Assembly (NCBI RefSeq): GCF_002775205.1
Contig: NC_036457.1
Coordinates: 4,635,650 to 4,699,649, forward strand
DNA: 64,000 nt
From: Xiphophorus maculatus
Taxonomy: Eukaryota; Chordata; Actinopteri; Cyprinodontiformes; Poeciliidae
Direction: 5' to 3'
The notes under the pieces were generated by a model. The model was not told the origin of the DNA, made no database searches, and saw nothing but the letters and a program-made list of their open reading frames with translations. The translations under genes and the position numbers were made by a program. Shown one piece after another: positions 35,557 through 48,034 of this stretch (position 1 is its first letter; each line of letters starts with the position of its first letter).

Positions 35557-38500
35557 ATGTTTTCATCTGTCTGGAATTTTATCAAACGACATAAGAAGAA
35601 ATTTATTTTCACCGGAGCTGTGGTCGGAGGTGGGTGCTGACTGATCCAGGCTAGCAGCAGCTACAAACCAGACTCCGATCATTTAAGCTTTGAAAAAGAT
35701 TTAGTTTGATATTATAGGAGAGTAAAAGCCCGGACTGATATGTTTTTATAAATATCATACTTTATGTTGAATTCGGCCTAAGAAGTTCTTTCAGATGTCA
35801 TTGTTTCTTGCATTTTTAACTGAAAATATATTTAAGTAAATTAAAAACTGACATTTTTAGAAGGTAATCCTATGTAGTGAGTTAATAGCACTTAATTTAA
35901 TTCAGTTTAGAAACACATTATTTCTAAAGAAAATAAATTTAAACCAGATAAAAATAGAACAAGTTGTTGTGGATGCTGATGCTGTATCTCCTGTAGCAGT
36001 CAGTGTTGCAACAAGTCTGAAGATGCTTCTGACCATTGCTGTATGGCTGTCATTAGAGATGATATTCCACAGTAACATCTCCTGGATGGACACATCAACT
36101 CTGCTAATCCACCTCCTTTGCTTTTGCTACTATTAATATCTCTGATCGAGTGTTTGCCCCTCAGAATATAGAATACTACAACATGTCTAACACAACTTTA
36201 TAATTCTGTCTCACCAAACAAAACCACTTCCATTAGTCCAGAATATCAGTGGACGAGTCAGTTTTGTTTTTGTTTTGCCTCTTCATACAAACTTTGTTCT
36301 GTTTGCTGGTCGCCTGCCAGGAGTTTACCTGCTCGGTAAATATGCCCAGAAGAAGATCAAGGAGGTCCAGGAGAAGGAGGCGAGCGAGTACATAGCCCAG
36401 GCCAGAAGGCAGTTCCACTTCGAGAGCAACCAGAGAACCTGCAACATGACGGGTCAGAACTCCAGATTATTTTAAACGAGGAAAGGATTCAGGAACATGG
36501 AGAAGAATTCACCGTTTTTGTGTTTTCCAGTTCTGTCGATGCTTCCTCCGCTCAGAGAGGCTATCGTCACTCAGCTCAACTCCGAGAGTCTGACAGTGAT
36601 GCTGAAAACAAAGTAAGAGTCACAGCAGATCACCAGTGGCTAGCACTGCTAACTAAATAGCTAGCTGCACTAAAGCTGCAGCGCTAATGTTAAACATTAG
36701 TTCTTCTAATGCTTTTTATGTTTATAGCTTGCTGCTGTATGTTTCTTGTTTGAAATGAAGTTATAGGAGGGAAAAGAATATAAACAGAACTGCTGTTTCC
36801 CCTCCTTCAAAATAAGAGCATGAATATAAATGTTCCACTACTTGCAGAATTGTTACCAGTTGATAACCAAAACCTCAACAGCAATATTCAACTGAAAGTT
36901 TAGTAAATTAAAGCTTTTGAAAATATCCAAGAAAAGATTAATTTAGGGGAATTTAAGTTCGTTAAACATAGTTTCTCTTTTTCTAGCAAAACGTCTATAG
37001 CATTTAGCTAAAAATTAGCTGTTATGGGCGTGCCGTGGTGGCGGAGGGGTTAGCGCGACCCACATTCAGAGGCAACGTGGCCTCGACGCAGCCGTCACGG
37101 GTTCGACTCCCGGACCCGACGACGTTTACCTCATGTCTTTCCACCTCTCCTTCCTCTTTCCTGTCAGCCTACTTTGAAAAAGGGACACTAGAGCCCACAA
37201 AAAGACCCCTTGCAGGGAGATTTAAAAATATATATATTAGCATGCTAGTGGAAGTTTAGCCTCCGCTGCTGATCGCTCATCCGCACTTCTGAGTTTACTG
37301 GTAAGCAACGCTGCGGCTGCAGCCAGAAATGATTCATTTCCCTTCTTTCTTTCTTCTGACAGACCGGCCAACAAGCTGGAGATCTGGGAAGATTTAAAGA
37401 TCATCAGTAAGAGTTTGAAACGTTTCTCCTGGCGTAAAGCCGAGGTGTTTGATCCTGACATGGTGTGTGTTCCTCAGGCTTCACCCGGACCGTCGTGGCC
37501 GTCTACAGCACCTGCATGCTGGTGGTTCTCCTCAGGGTGCAGCTCAACATCATCGGGGGATACCTGTACCTGGACAACTCTGTGGGAAAGAGCGCAGCAG
37601 TGAGGAGGGCCAGCTATCAGGCAGCTAGCAGCAAGAGCTATTAGCTTAGCGCTTTGATTTGTCCCACAGGAATTTTTCACTTCAGGGAGTTTAAAGGAGA
37701 AACTTCATGTTTGTTGTCCCTCAGAGTCCTCTGACGCCTCCGGACGTCCAGCAGCAGTACCTGTCCAGCATCCAGCATCTCCTAGGAGACGGTAGGGAGT
37801 ATCCACCCCGGTCTCTGTCCTTTGTATGTCCTCTGATCCATCCATGTGTCTCTCCAGGGCTGACGGAGCTGATCTCCAGGGTGAAGACGGCAGTGCAGAG
37901 CTCCCTGGGCGGGTAAACGTCTCTGTCTCTCACCGTCTCTGAGACGGCCCCTGATGTCCTCCAGTCTGTCCCCTGATGTCCTGCTCTCTGTGTCCAGGGT
38001 GTCTCTGAAGCAGAGTCTGTCCCTGCTGGAGCTGGAGCAGCAGCTGATCTGGATCCGAGCCGAGGTGGACTCTGGACGCCCGCTGTCCTCCTACATGCTG
38101 GCGGATGATGAGGACGTCCTCGCCGACCAGGTGGCCACTTTTATTTTGAAAAAGCGACAAGCAACAAATCTAGTGACTTTTTCTCAGAGCCTGTCTTTCC
38201 TGAGCTTTTATAGATATGAAACATTTGAACATGTAGGATTAAAGTCGTCCGCTCTGCTGAGGACGGAGTCCAATCAGGAGCCTCGTTCTCACTCTCTGGT
38301 TTCTCCCCTGCAGGCGTGCGGCTTAACGGAGAACGACCTGGTGACCATCAGACTGCTGAACGAGACCAGAGACATGCTGGACAGGTGGGCGAGTCCGGCG
38401 GCGCTAATGCTAACGTTAATGCTAACGCTAACCGCCTGCTGTGTTTCTGTCTTCAGTCCAGATCTGAGCAAAGTTCTCAGCGCCTGTCTGAACCGCGGCT

Positions 38501-39127
38501 TCTCTCGTCTCCTTGACAACCTGGCCGAGTTCTTCCGGCTTCCTGTCAGTGACTCCGCCCCCAACTGCGCCCCCGACAGGTCAGAACCGGACAGACCGCG
38601 GATGTCTGGACAACACCAAAACCACAGGAACGACCTTAGAGAAGCAACCGTTGCTGCTCTGGGAACAGTTATAAATATGGTTTAAAGTCAGATTCTGTAG
38701 AGACTTTATGAGCAGTCAGTATCTTCCAGAGCTTTGAATCAGTTTTTGGCTTCAGGGATTAAAGCTGCAGCTGAAGGGAAAGGTTTGGTTCTCTGGTTTT
38801 CTCTTCCAGCCTGTCTGCCGTCAGCCTGCCGCTGGCCAAGATCATCCCCATCATCAACGGTCAGATCAACTCCGTCTGTAGTGAGACTCCCAGCCACTTT
38901 GTTCAGGTAGGTCCGACGCCAGTGGTTCTGCGGAAACCCGTCACTGTTGTGGGTCGATCGGCCGGATCCGGGTGGCTTGGGTTCCGCCGGCAGGCTGGGG
39001 TCCGGACCGGTTCTGTTCTGGTAATGGGACGTTTTCTCTGCAGGACCTGCTGCTGAACGACCAGGTGAAGGAGTTTGCCGCCATCGTGTACGAGACGTTC
39101 AGCACGCCGCAGGAGCTGCAGAAGTGA
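35557..39127 (+). CDS. pex3: Peroxisomal biogenesis factor 3, PEX19 docking receptor (12 exons)
   Basis: Peroxisomal membrane protein that recruits PEX19 with its membrane-protein cargo and is needed to form peroxisomes. Exons: 35557-35629, 36321-36452, 36531-36612, 37363-37406, 37478-37599, 37725-37791, 37858-37912, 37998-38130, 38314-38384, 38457-38579, 38810-38906, 39044-39127. The sum is 1083 nt (360 aa plus stop), against 373 aa in human, and all phases close. The basic N-terminus [12 protein letters not shown] precedes the hydrophobic targeting/anchor segment around residues 16-35. Family blocks follow: [100 protein letters not shown] and [15 protein letters not shown]. The shorter length reflects a compact acidic loop in exon 8 and differences near exon 10. 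No disabling change was seen. Confidence 0.98.
36990..37245 (+). mobile_element. tRNA-derived SINE in pex3 intron 3
   Basis: An RNA polymerase III internal promoter is visible: an A-box-like TGGCGGAGGGGTTAGCG near 37040 and a B box GGTTCGACTCC near 37100. A pyrimidine-rich tail domain follows (tttccacctctccttcctctttcctgtca). The copy lies fully inside the intron in the sense orientation. A related copy in reverse orientation is at 4490-4635. Confidence 0.7.
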
Positions 39128-39420
39128 TCTGTGAGGAAGAGGAGGAAACGAGTCGGTGATGAAGACGCCGGTCCGTCCTCCGTCTGATGCCTCTGCGGCG
39201 TCCAGCCGGACATTCCTGTCCTCTCTGCTGGAGGACACTGAGGCTGCTGGGAGCAGTGGATCCTGGGAAGTGGAGTCTTTCTGCTGCGTTCACAGCTGAT
39301 GAATCTCCCACGCCGAACCCTTCTGGGACGATTTTAGGCTGTTTTCTGGGTTCTGCGTTCGTTATGGATCCAGATGTTGCTGCTGAAGGTTTTAGACCTT
39401 CTGAAGATTAAAACACATTT

Positions 39421-39426
39421 AATAAA
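39421..39426 (+). terminator. pex3 polyadenylation signal
   Basis: AATAAA 294 bases after the pex3 stop codon, at the transition from GC-richer 3' UTR to AT-rich intergenic sequence. Confidence 0.65.
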
Positions 39427-39689
39427 ACATCTAAATTAAACATGGAAACTACATTTCACTCCTTCTGTTGCTCTTGGATGTGTAAATTCTGCCGCCTGCA
39501 GTTCACCTCATGGCCAGAAAGGGGCAGTCTACTCCACCCTTATTGTTGATCAGAAACCTGAGGAAATAGAAAGCCGTTTTCATTTATCATGAGAAAATGA
39601 GCTTATTGTTACTATTTGTGTATGTGATTGTCAAAATTATCAGAATAATTAAGTTAATAAATAATCCTTAGTTGCAGTCCTAGATCAAA

Positions 39690-39870
39690 TTAACTTTATG
39701 GAGTGGCTTAGTCAAAGCCTGGACTTAAATCCAGGTCAGATGCAGTAGCATGCCTTTAAACAGGCCGTTCCTGATGTGTCTTCATTAAACCAAATCTGGA
39801 AGCAGAAAGGGTCAAAGTTCATCCACATGAGGAGACGTAGTGATCTGGGGTGTGAATACTTTCTCACAGC
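39690..39870 (+). mobile_element. Tc1-like transposon 3' end remnant
   Basis: Contains gagtggcttagtcaaagcctggacttaaatcca, the DNA of the Tc1 transposase region around the last catalytic residues, and ends with ggggtgtgaatactttctcaca, typical of the 3' end. No open frame is left. It lies about 270 bp after the pex3 poly(A) signal. Confidence 0.65.
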
Positions 39871-40939
39871 TCTGGAGATGAACCTGAGCTCTAGTTTCAG
39901 TCAGAGTGAGACATCATTAAATCGGTTTCTCTAGAATCACAGAATAAATCCGTACTGCTGCTGCGTCAGCAGGGGGCGCTGTGCTGCAGCTCCTGACCTG
40001 CTGGATGGAGATGAGGAAGAGGAGCTGATGAAGGGTGAATAAAACTGAAGGAAAACAAGCTGGAGGCCTCGTCTGTTTCCAGGATTTTCTGGAGAAACTG
40101 GGAGGCAGCGCTCCGCCCGCCCTCTCATTTAGGAAATATTAGGAAATATTTATTTTTCCACAGAAGCTGAAATTTTTCCTGCAGATTCCTGGAATCCAGA
40201 TTTTCCTCCTCAGCTGAACTTCCACCAGATCTTCTGATGTTTCGGCTCTGCAAACATTTACGGCAGAGAGACCAGATTCCATCGCTGTAGGCGTTCCTCC
40301 AGGCCGTGTTCCTGTTCTCTGATGTTCTGTGGAAGTTATTCAGTTTGGGGCAGAAAAAGGCGGGGCTGGAACCTGCAACCCTCCGCCGGGACGCGACCGA
40401 ACAAGTTCAACATGAACTGGAAACAAACAGCCGGTTAGCCGCGGGCTAAAGGGAATTCAAAGCACACAGAAACATGTTCAGAGAAACTCCCAGTTCATTT
40501 GATCCAGTTAGAAAAACCCAACAGGAAGTCATTAATGTTTTATGGTTTCCTGCTTCATCCTCACTCAAACCCAAGACTCAAACTTTCTGGCTTTGGTTTA
40601 ATTTCTAAGCATTCCTGATTATTTTAGCCTCATTTCTGCACTTCTCCTGGTTTCCTCCAGTCCAGTCAATGTCTTCATAAACCTTGTTGGTCACTGAGGA
40701 CTGAACAGAAGCATGAAAGTTGAGTGGAAGGAAAACGTGCACCAGTAATGGCCTTGAGCGAGTTTGAGAGAATTTAACAAGAAATGGACTGAATCTGGAG
40801 CAAGAGCATCTGAATTCTACTTATGGGATCAGCTGTCTGACCTGGACTGAACCAGAACCAGAACCGGACTGTTGCTCAGTAGCTTGAAGCTCCCGTCTCT
40901 GAAAGTAAATCTGGCGTTTCATTTGGACATAAGAGTCTG

Positions 40940-41060
40940 GAATTAGAGCTTTAGGATCCAGTCTGATGATCTGGGCCGCCATGTCGTCCTCTGGTTCTGG
41001 ACCGATGGGTCCTGAAGTCCATCAGAACATTTTCACCGGCTTCCTTCTGCTGACATTTCC
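40940..41060 (+). mobile_element. Tc1-like transposase fragment (central part)
   Basis: Translation MIWAAMSSSGSGPMGP resembles the MVWGC/MIWAAF-type block of Tc1/mariner transposases. It may belong with the segment at 41440-41650, with the intervening 0.4 kb being gctaatgctaa-type low-complexity sequence. Confidence 0.4.
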
Positions 41061-41439
41061 AGTGGTGAGCGTGACTAACCAGGAAGTTAGCTACGCTAAC
41101 CCTAAAGTGCTAATCAAAAGCATTAGTTCTGCTAAAGCGTTTACCAAAGTGGCATTTAGCAAAAGCTAATTATAAAGAGCTAAAGCAAAACAGTATTTAC
41201 CAGTAGCTAATGCTAAGATGCTATACAAACATGATATTTAGCATAAACTAATGCTAAACCTGTATTTCAACACAATATTTAGCAGTAGCTAATGCTAAAG
41301 TCATACACCAACCTGGTATGTAGCCAAAGCTAATGCAAAAGCACTAATTTCAAAAAAATTTATTCATTGTACTGCAAAAACAGTACAAATTAGCTCTGCT
41401 GTTAGCAAACCTGGTACTGACCCAAAGAAACCATTAGCT

Positions 41440-41650
41440 GGTCCAATAACTGTGGTGGTTCTGGTTGGTCAGTAAACGGGCCAGACCAGAACCGCATAGA
41501 GGATCTATGGAGAACCGCTAAGAGGAAGACGAGAGACACCAGAACCAGTGATGAAGATGACCTGAATGCTGCCATCAGAGGAACCTGGGCTTCCAGAACC
41601 TCAGCAGAACCTCAGGTTTATCTCAGTGATGCAGACAGAGAAATGTCTCG
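41440..41650 (+). mobile_element. Tc1-like transposase fragment (C-terminal part)
   Basis: The DNA reads cagaaccgcatagaggatctatggagaaccgc...aagaggaagacgagagacaccagaacc...gctgccatcagaggaacctgggcttcc. This is a diverged version of the NPIEN-LW...KRKMRDT...AIKATWAS region of Tc1/mariner transposases. It is interrupted by substitutions and is not functional. Confidence 0.6.
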
Positions 41651-42699
41651 ACTCAAAAATCTCATTTAGACAATTTTCCTGGTAAATACGACGTTTATAA
41701 TGCAGATTTCCACCAGCGCGGATCTCCAGAACTTCTCTCAACACTCTGAAGCTCATCAGCTTGACGTCAGATTTATGTCCGAGTGGAGCATCCTCCGGTT
41801 TGTTGAACCAGACCAGGGCAAAGAGTCATTATTTGTGATTCTTTGGGGGAACGTGTCAGAGCCCTGAAGCAGAACCCTGTGGGACTCCGTTACTGATCCT
41901 CGGTGTCAGGTCCAGACCGCTGGGTGGTTCTGGTCTTGGTTTTCATTATTAGCAGCTTCCTCATCTCACTGCAGATCAAACATGAAAAGTGAGATCTGCG
42001 CTGAAAGTGAGGATGAGGAGCAGAGAGGCGGCGTCATCACTTTCATTCTGACTGCAGCACAAAGCTACAGGTACAGATGTTTCTGCAACCTGAGCCGTCG
42101 CTTCCTTCCTGGTTGACGATGACTCAACATGACCTCATCTTTTCAACCAGCTGGTCGTCTTGTGGAGATTCAGAGAACTTTGTCCTTAAATGAGAAAGCT
42201 GGCAGGAATCAGTGACTCGGAGGCAATGATTTAATAAATGGTGTTGAACATTTTGGGATGTTTTTGTCTTTTAATCCTGCAGCTGAATCAGAATCTCCAC
42301 CATGACACAATAGTTTCTGTCCGCAGGGTCCAAATGACCCGGAGTGTTGCTCACGCTGCTGACCGCATGAGAAATGAGAGCAAAGAGCTGCGGTCAAAAC
42401 CTGATGACACGACGGATTATCCACACGTTGCGTACAGAACCAGAATCAAAGCTTCAGAACCATTTCTCTGTTTCTGTGTAACAGGAAATAAGACGAAACT
42501 TCTCCTGTTTCTGGTCAGTTAGCTTTTAGAGAAGTTATTATTACTTCCAATTCCTCCAGGTTTACGTACGCTAACTCAGCTGCAACATCTGGGGAAGGGT
42601 TTTAAGGCGACACCGCTAACACTTCCTGTGTGACACCACCCAAAAATCAAAGAATAAAAATAAAAAATAAATATTCAGCTGGCAAACTTTAACAAGCTA

Positions 42700-43085
42700 A
42701 AGGTCATCATAAATGTTTAACTACAAACAACAGAGAATTTATTTCTGTTAGTTAGCAAGCTAAATATTTAGCTACCAACTAAATATGTAGTTGAAACTAA
42801 ACATTTAGCTGGCTAACTTAAGCTAGCCCAAGTTACAAAAGCCAACTTAAGCTAACTAATATATACTGTAGTTTTACTCCAAACTACAGTATATATTTAT
42901 ATTGTAAACTAACTATTTAGTTAGAGCTACATATTCAGCTTGCCAACATTAGGAAGCTAAACATTTAGTTCCAAACTATACACTTAGGTTTAACCTGAAT
43001 ATTTAGTTAGCAAGTAAATATTTGCTGTAAATATTTAGCTTACTAACTTTAGCAAACTAAATATTTGGTTTATAAGCCAAGAATT
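42700..43085. mobile_element. CTAAATATTTAG-array element, copy 4 (core only)
   Basis: Degenerate array of gctaaatatttagctaccaact words with a local inverted repeat (ctaatatatactgtagttt at 42856 against aaactacagtatatattta at 42882). No clear element ends. Confidence 0.5.
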
Positions 43086-43261
43086 TTCCACTAAATATCA
43101 TATCAGAGAATTTTCTGATCGCAAGCAGAGCGACACGGCCCAGACTGTGAGGCAGCTGCTTGAGTAAAAACCACGAGCAGCAGAACCAGGCGGTCCAATG
43201 GGTCCAGTCAGGACCGGGCCATTGGGTCCAATCATCTGCTCCAGACAACAGACCCAGAGCG

Positions 43262-43335
43262 TATTGTTCTGAGCCGGGTCGGCGGGTCAGTAGGTCGGCG
43301 GTTCGGTGGGTCAGCGGGTCGGTGGGTCAGCGGTG
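43262..43335 (+). repeat. ggtcggcgggtcagt degenerate tandem
   Basis: Five to six units of about 8 and 16 bp built from gggtcggt and gggtcagc. Confidence 0.7.
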
Positions 43336-43778
43336 ATGCTGTAACATCTTCAGATCCAGCAGAATGGATCGAGAAACTGCTGAGTCATTCTTGCCGCCCC
43401 TAAACGCTGAGTCAGCGCCAGATGAGACGACTTTCATCTGATGGTGGAAAACAGCTGAACCGCTACATGACTTGGAGTCACTGTTGTTGTTTTCTCCTCT
43501 CAGATCCAGCTCAGTCTGAGGCCCTGATGACCTCTGACCTCTGAATGAAGCAGTGATGGAATTAGAACAGCTGCTGTTTAGATCTATTCTTCTCATGTTT
43601 TGAAGGAAAACAAATCACATGATCATTAGATGGAGAAAAAATGGCTGCCGATGATTTCATCCAGTTATTATGAGGATGATGAAGATGATGATGAAGAGGA
43701 AGATTATTTTCATGAAATAACCTTCCTTACTTCCTCTCCTTCCTTATTTGTTTGTTCCAGTCCGTTTGTCTATAAACT

Positions 43779-44250
43779 CCGGACCGGTTGGTGAGGTGTG
43801 AACGCTAATTGACCTCTGACCTCTGGTCCTCCAAACCTCAGTCTGGGCTCGGTTTGAATGTGAACGCCAAGCGGACCGGAGACCGCTACAAAAGCAGGAA
43901 ATGGACTACAGCGCAGGGCATTCTGGGTAAATACACCCAAAGCTAACGTGCTAGCCTAGCGTTAGCAGCAGAAATGGCTCCTGGTCTTTAGCCAAAGACT
44001 AAAGAGAAATCCTCCAACCGCTAAAATCTGACGCCTCCATCTTGTTTCCATCTGGTGAAGAAGGAAGTTGCTCTAAGTGTCTTCAGAGATTTTTGTGTCG
44101 TTTCCTTCAGTGGTTCTTGGTGCAGCGCCCCCACAGGCCAGGAGGGGAACAGGTTGCTCAGAGGGTTTGGTTGGTTTGACCAACAGGAAATGGAGCAAAT
44201 GTTGAAGTTTTGGTCTCTAATCAAACAGAGTCATCAGGAGGGAAAAACAT
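43779..44250 (-). repeat. Dispersed 450-bp repeat, copy D, reverse orientation
   Basis: The reverse complement aligns with copy C over nearly its whole length, including ggtttggaggaccagaggtcagaggtca and the gtgggggcgctgcacc core. It is the only reverse copy in the window. Confidence 0.8.
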
Positions 44251-45046
44251 GCGACTTTGGGAACGTTGAATCTCAAACAGAAACTTTGATTCTTCTGCAA
44301 ATCATTTTGTCCTATCAAAGAGAAAAAATGATTTCTGCACATCTGTCTTTGATCAAACTGACTTCAGATCATTCCCATCAAGTTTTGACACTTGGTTTTT
44401 GCAGTTTCAGCTCTCACAACATTTTGCATTTCCTGAAGACATTCCTTCTGTGGATCCAGGGTTGAGTTATTTGAGCTTTTTATCTAGGATCACATTTTCA
44501 GTGCAAAAGCAGCTAGAAAGTTGCTCAAACACGGAGCATATTGCTCAAGTTGACGTCTGTAAAGAAATGCGTACAGGAAACCAGTGATTTTCCTGCCGCT
44601 TTGTTTTCATGGCTTCCCTGGAATCTGAAGGAGGCAGTTCACCAGAGTTCAGTTTCACTTTGAATTAGCAGAGCAGCTCCCACCAGCAGACGCCTTTATC
44701 TGATCCAGCACGTCTCAGGGCCGCCTGCCGACTCGGCATGTTTTCAGCAGCGTGGCGATCCCAGAGCAAAACCAGCTCCCAAACGGGAACGTTTTACCGG
44801 AACGGTCAGGGTTTCAGTCAGCCGCTGGGAGTGGAGCGACTTCCAGAGGTGAGCGGAGTGGGCGAAGGCCTCACCTGTGAAATCTGACAGGTTTTCCTGG
44901 CATAACGCCGCAGGAACAAAAAACCAAACATGACGAAACAAGAAGAACGCTGGGAGGAAGTTCAGGTTTGTTCAGATTTCTACCCAATGCAGAGCGGCTC
45001 GGGATGTTCCCGACAATCATCTGAACAACACAGGCAGCCTCACAGA

Positions 45047-45059
45047 AGGTCAAAGGTCA
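45047..45059 (+). promoter_or_regulatory. Perfect DR1 nuclear-receptor site
   Basis: AGGTCAAAGGTCA. It lies just before the Tc1 remnant and is not close to any recognised start. Confidence 0.25.
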
Positions 45060-45560
45060 GAAGAGAAAAATGGCTGCTGACTCACAAGACCCCAAACATC
45101 CGACTCACATTTACCAGAAAACATCTGTGAAAATACTCAGAGGATTTTCCCAGAAGATCTGGAGAAAAACTGACAGCATTCCAGAACCTCAAAATCAAAC
45201 CTGCTGTCAAACACGGTGGTGGCAGTATGATGATCTGGGCTGCATTGCTGCTTCAGGGCCTGGACGGCTTGCTCTCCATCAGTTTGTGACCTTAGACTCA
45301 AAATTAGATCAGAAACTCCAGTTCTGACTAAAGTAAAATGTAATAAAGGTTCTGGAATGGTCCAGTCAAAGTCTGGACCTAAATCTAATTGATTTTATGT
45401 GGAATGACTTTAAACAGGTCACACCGGGTGGAAACCCCTCCAATATCGCTAAATAAACCAATTCCAAGTCAAAGTTCAACCATAGGGACGTTAAAGACTC
45501 TTCAGCAGTTATCACTGCTGCTGAAGAGGAACGTTTAGAGCCGGTCGGTTTGGACGGACT
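45060..45560 (+). mobile_element. Tc1-like transposon remnant
   Basis: Contains cacggtggtggcagtatgatgatctgggctgc, cctggacggcttgct and ggtccagtcaaagtctggacctaaatctaattga in the expected order of a Tc1 transposase gene. The frame is broken by indels. Confidence 0.65.
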
Positions 45561-45899
45561 TTTCAACCTGAATGTTTAGAGACTAGCTAAACACTCAGCT
45601 AGCACTTAGCACACAGATTGAAGGTAAATATTCAGCTAGGTGTTTATCTCATGACGATTAAGCGAGCAAGCTAACTGTTCAGCTTCAAACTGAATGCTTC
45701 CGAGCTAGCGAAATATTATTTAGCTGATATGCTATCGTCTTCCAATAAGCGGAAGTAAACTACCAAAATAAAAGCTGAGTAAACTGAATAGTTCAACTAT
45801 GATGCGTCTCTGTTGTTGTAGATCCGGTGCTAACCGTCTGGGTTGCCTTTAGAATGTCGTATTTGTTTTAAGCTTAAATGATGATCAATGAAAAAGGAA

Positions 45900-46060
45900 C
45901 AGAACCGATAATAACGAAGACCAAGCTTTTATTTTGATAGTCCACATCTGGATGACTTCATATTAGCTAAATATTTAGCTTGCTAATTAAATATTTAGCT
46001 TTAAGCTGTGACACGTTATGAATAAATGAACAACATGGCGGACCGTCGGTGGGACCTGAT
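45900..46060. mobile_element. CTAAATATTTAG element right-end fragment
   Basis: attagctaaatatttagcttgct and ttaagctgtgacacgttatgaataaatgaacaacatgg match the right-end pattern of the family. Only about 150 bp remain. Confidence 0.4.
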
Positions 46061-48034
46061 GACTCACCGCAGTGACATCAGCTCTGATTTCCCTCCTCGC
46101 TCCGATCCTCCATTTTCTCTCCTCTCATCTCTCTGCCGCCTCATCGCTTCCGAACCCGCTGGTTCTGATCCGTCACTGTTTGTGTCTGAATTATTGATCC
46201 CGTAGTGTGCTGGACTCTGATTGGCTGCGGACCGTCTGGCCTCATTAGCTGATAGTCCAGGCCGCAGCTGATTGGACGGAAGGGGAGAAGGCTCATTCGG
46301 GATTCATGGTGATGAAGGCTGAGGTCACTGCTGATCAGAGGTGATGATGTCATCTCCCCCGGGCTCTCCCATTGGCCCAGATGGATGCAGCTGTTCAGAC
46401 AGATGAGTCTGACCCTCCATCATGGCATCCTCAGCTAAACAGGAAATTAGTTTAACTGTAACAAAGGACTGAAGGTCGCCCCCTGCTGCTGTGATGTGAT
46501 AACACAGGATTACCAGAAAACGCCCAACTTTGACCTTTGACCTCTGAAGGAAGCCTCCGCACGGCTGGAAAACTTTGGAAAATTATGAAATTATGTTAAA
46601 GGAGTTCTCTGGGAAGACATGAAACAAGAAATGAAAAAAAAATGTTTTTCCTCTTTCATCCATCCATCCAACATTTACTTAAATCTAATTTTAGACACAA
46701 ATCGTTGTCATTTTTTACAGTTATTTAGGAGCCATTTTGGTTCTATCTAGGAAGAAATAGATAAATTACTTTTGGTGCAGTTCATACATTGTTTCACTAG
46801 ATGGCACCATGGGTCACATTTGGGGGGTGAATCAAAATTTCACTAACATTTTTAAAAAACTTTGTATGTTAATTTAACCAAATACATAAATTAGGACAGA
46901 TTTATAGTTTTGTTTTGTCCAGTTTTGTCCTTTTCCTGTATTTTGTTCTACTGACTCCAATTTTACACACATTATTTAATACATGAAACTGTTTGATTTC
47001 TATTGTTATGAGTCCTAAACTATCAGTTGAAACACAAAAGAAACCGACATCATGTTGTCACAACTTTAATCACAAAAACAAGAATAAATCAGAATCAGTA
47101 ATGTTGCCAATTCCTGTAAACTCAGATAATTTCACACAAAACAAAGATTTTTTTACAGAACAGAGTGGTGAAGGAGTTTATTTAAAAATACAAGTTATGA
47201 ATACAGAATATATCTATGGACAACTTTAAAAGAACCAAGAAACCAATGAAATATAAAATGAAAACAGAGGATTAAATTTATATCTAAAATAAACACAATC
47301 CAGTTAGACGGAAAAACATTAATAAAATACATAAAATCATGTTTTACCATCCAAAAATAACTCGTTTTATGAACATTATTTGACTAAATGTTGAACATTA
47401 TTTCATCTATAAATATGAAAATAACATAAATAAGAATAAAAGTTAAATGAATTTAAACCAATTAAATATAAATATGTATGTAAAAGTACGAACTGCAGCT
47501 GCTGAAAAACTTTCCATTAATGATGATGAGTTTCATGAAGCTGAGCTGATCTTGCATCATATCTGTGCAAAAGTCCTGAGTCATCGGATTCTCATCCATC
47601 ATCTCTGAAGCTTTTTCTTTTTCAGTCAAACCAGAACTTTTTCCCCACTATTGTTGCTTCTCGCACAAACCTGAGCCTGGTTGAAGACTTCTGCACAGTG
47701 TCGAGTCTGAAAAGCGAACAATGAAACTACAGATTAACCCTAAAAAACCCAGATTACATCATTAGAGCTGAAGTTTCCCGGTGACAGAGCAAAACCTGCC
47801 GCTCACGTTTCCATCGGGGACGGATCCGAAGTGATGAAACGAGCCGCCAGCCGTCAGGCGGCCGGTCACGTGACCCGCAGCCGAACCGGAAGGAGGAAAC
47901 CTGCAGAAAAACACGGCTGGGAAAACCGAGAGCTCAGGCGGAGCTGAGTCACGGCGAGCAGAGAGTCAACAGACAACATGGCCGCCGCTGGAGCAGGAAT
48001 ATAGCTGGACCGAGGTTGACCTTTAACCCCAGAG
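46061..48034. other. Gene-free stretch
   Basis: 46600-47520 is AT-rich single-copy-looking sequence. 47780-47990 is CpG-richer (cagccgtcaggcggccggtcacgtgacccgcagccg), with a CACGTGAC E-box-like site. No exon was identified. Confidence 0.4.
46531..46543 (-). promoter_or_regulatory. Perfect DR1 nuclear-receptor site
   Basis: TGACCTTTGACCT, the reverse form of AGGTCAAAGGTCA, followed by ctgaagg. Confidence 0.25.

Larger units (their letters stand above)
39428..42699. other. Intergenic stretch right of pex3
   Basis: Apart from Tc1 fragments, 41060-41440 is degenerate gctaatgctaaag/cacaatatttagca sequence. No exon with both splice sites and a recognisable protein was found. Confidence 0.45.
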
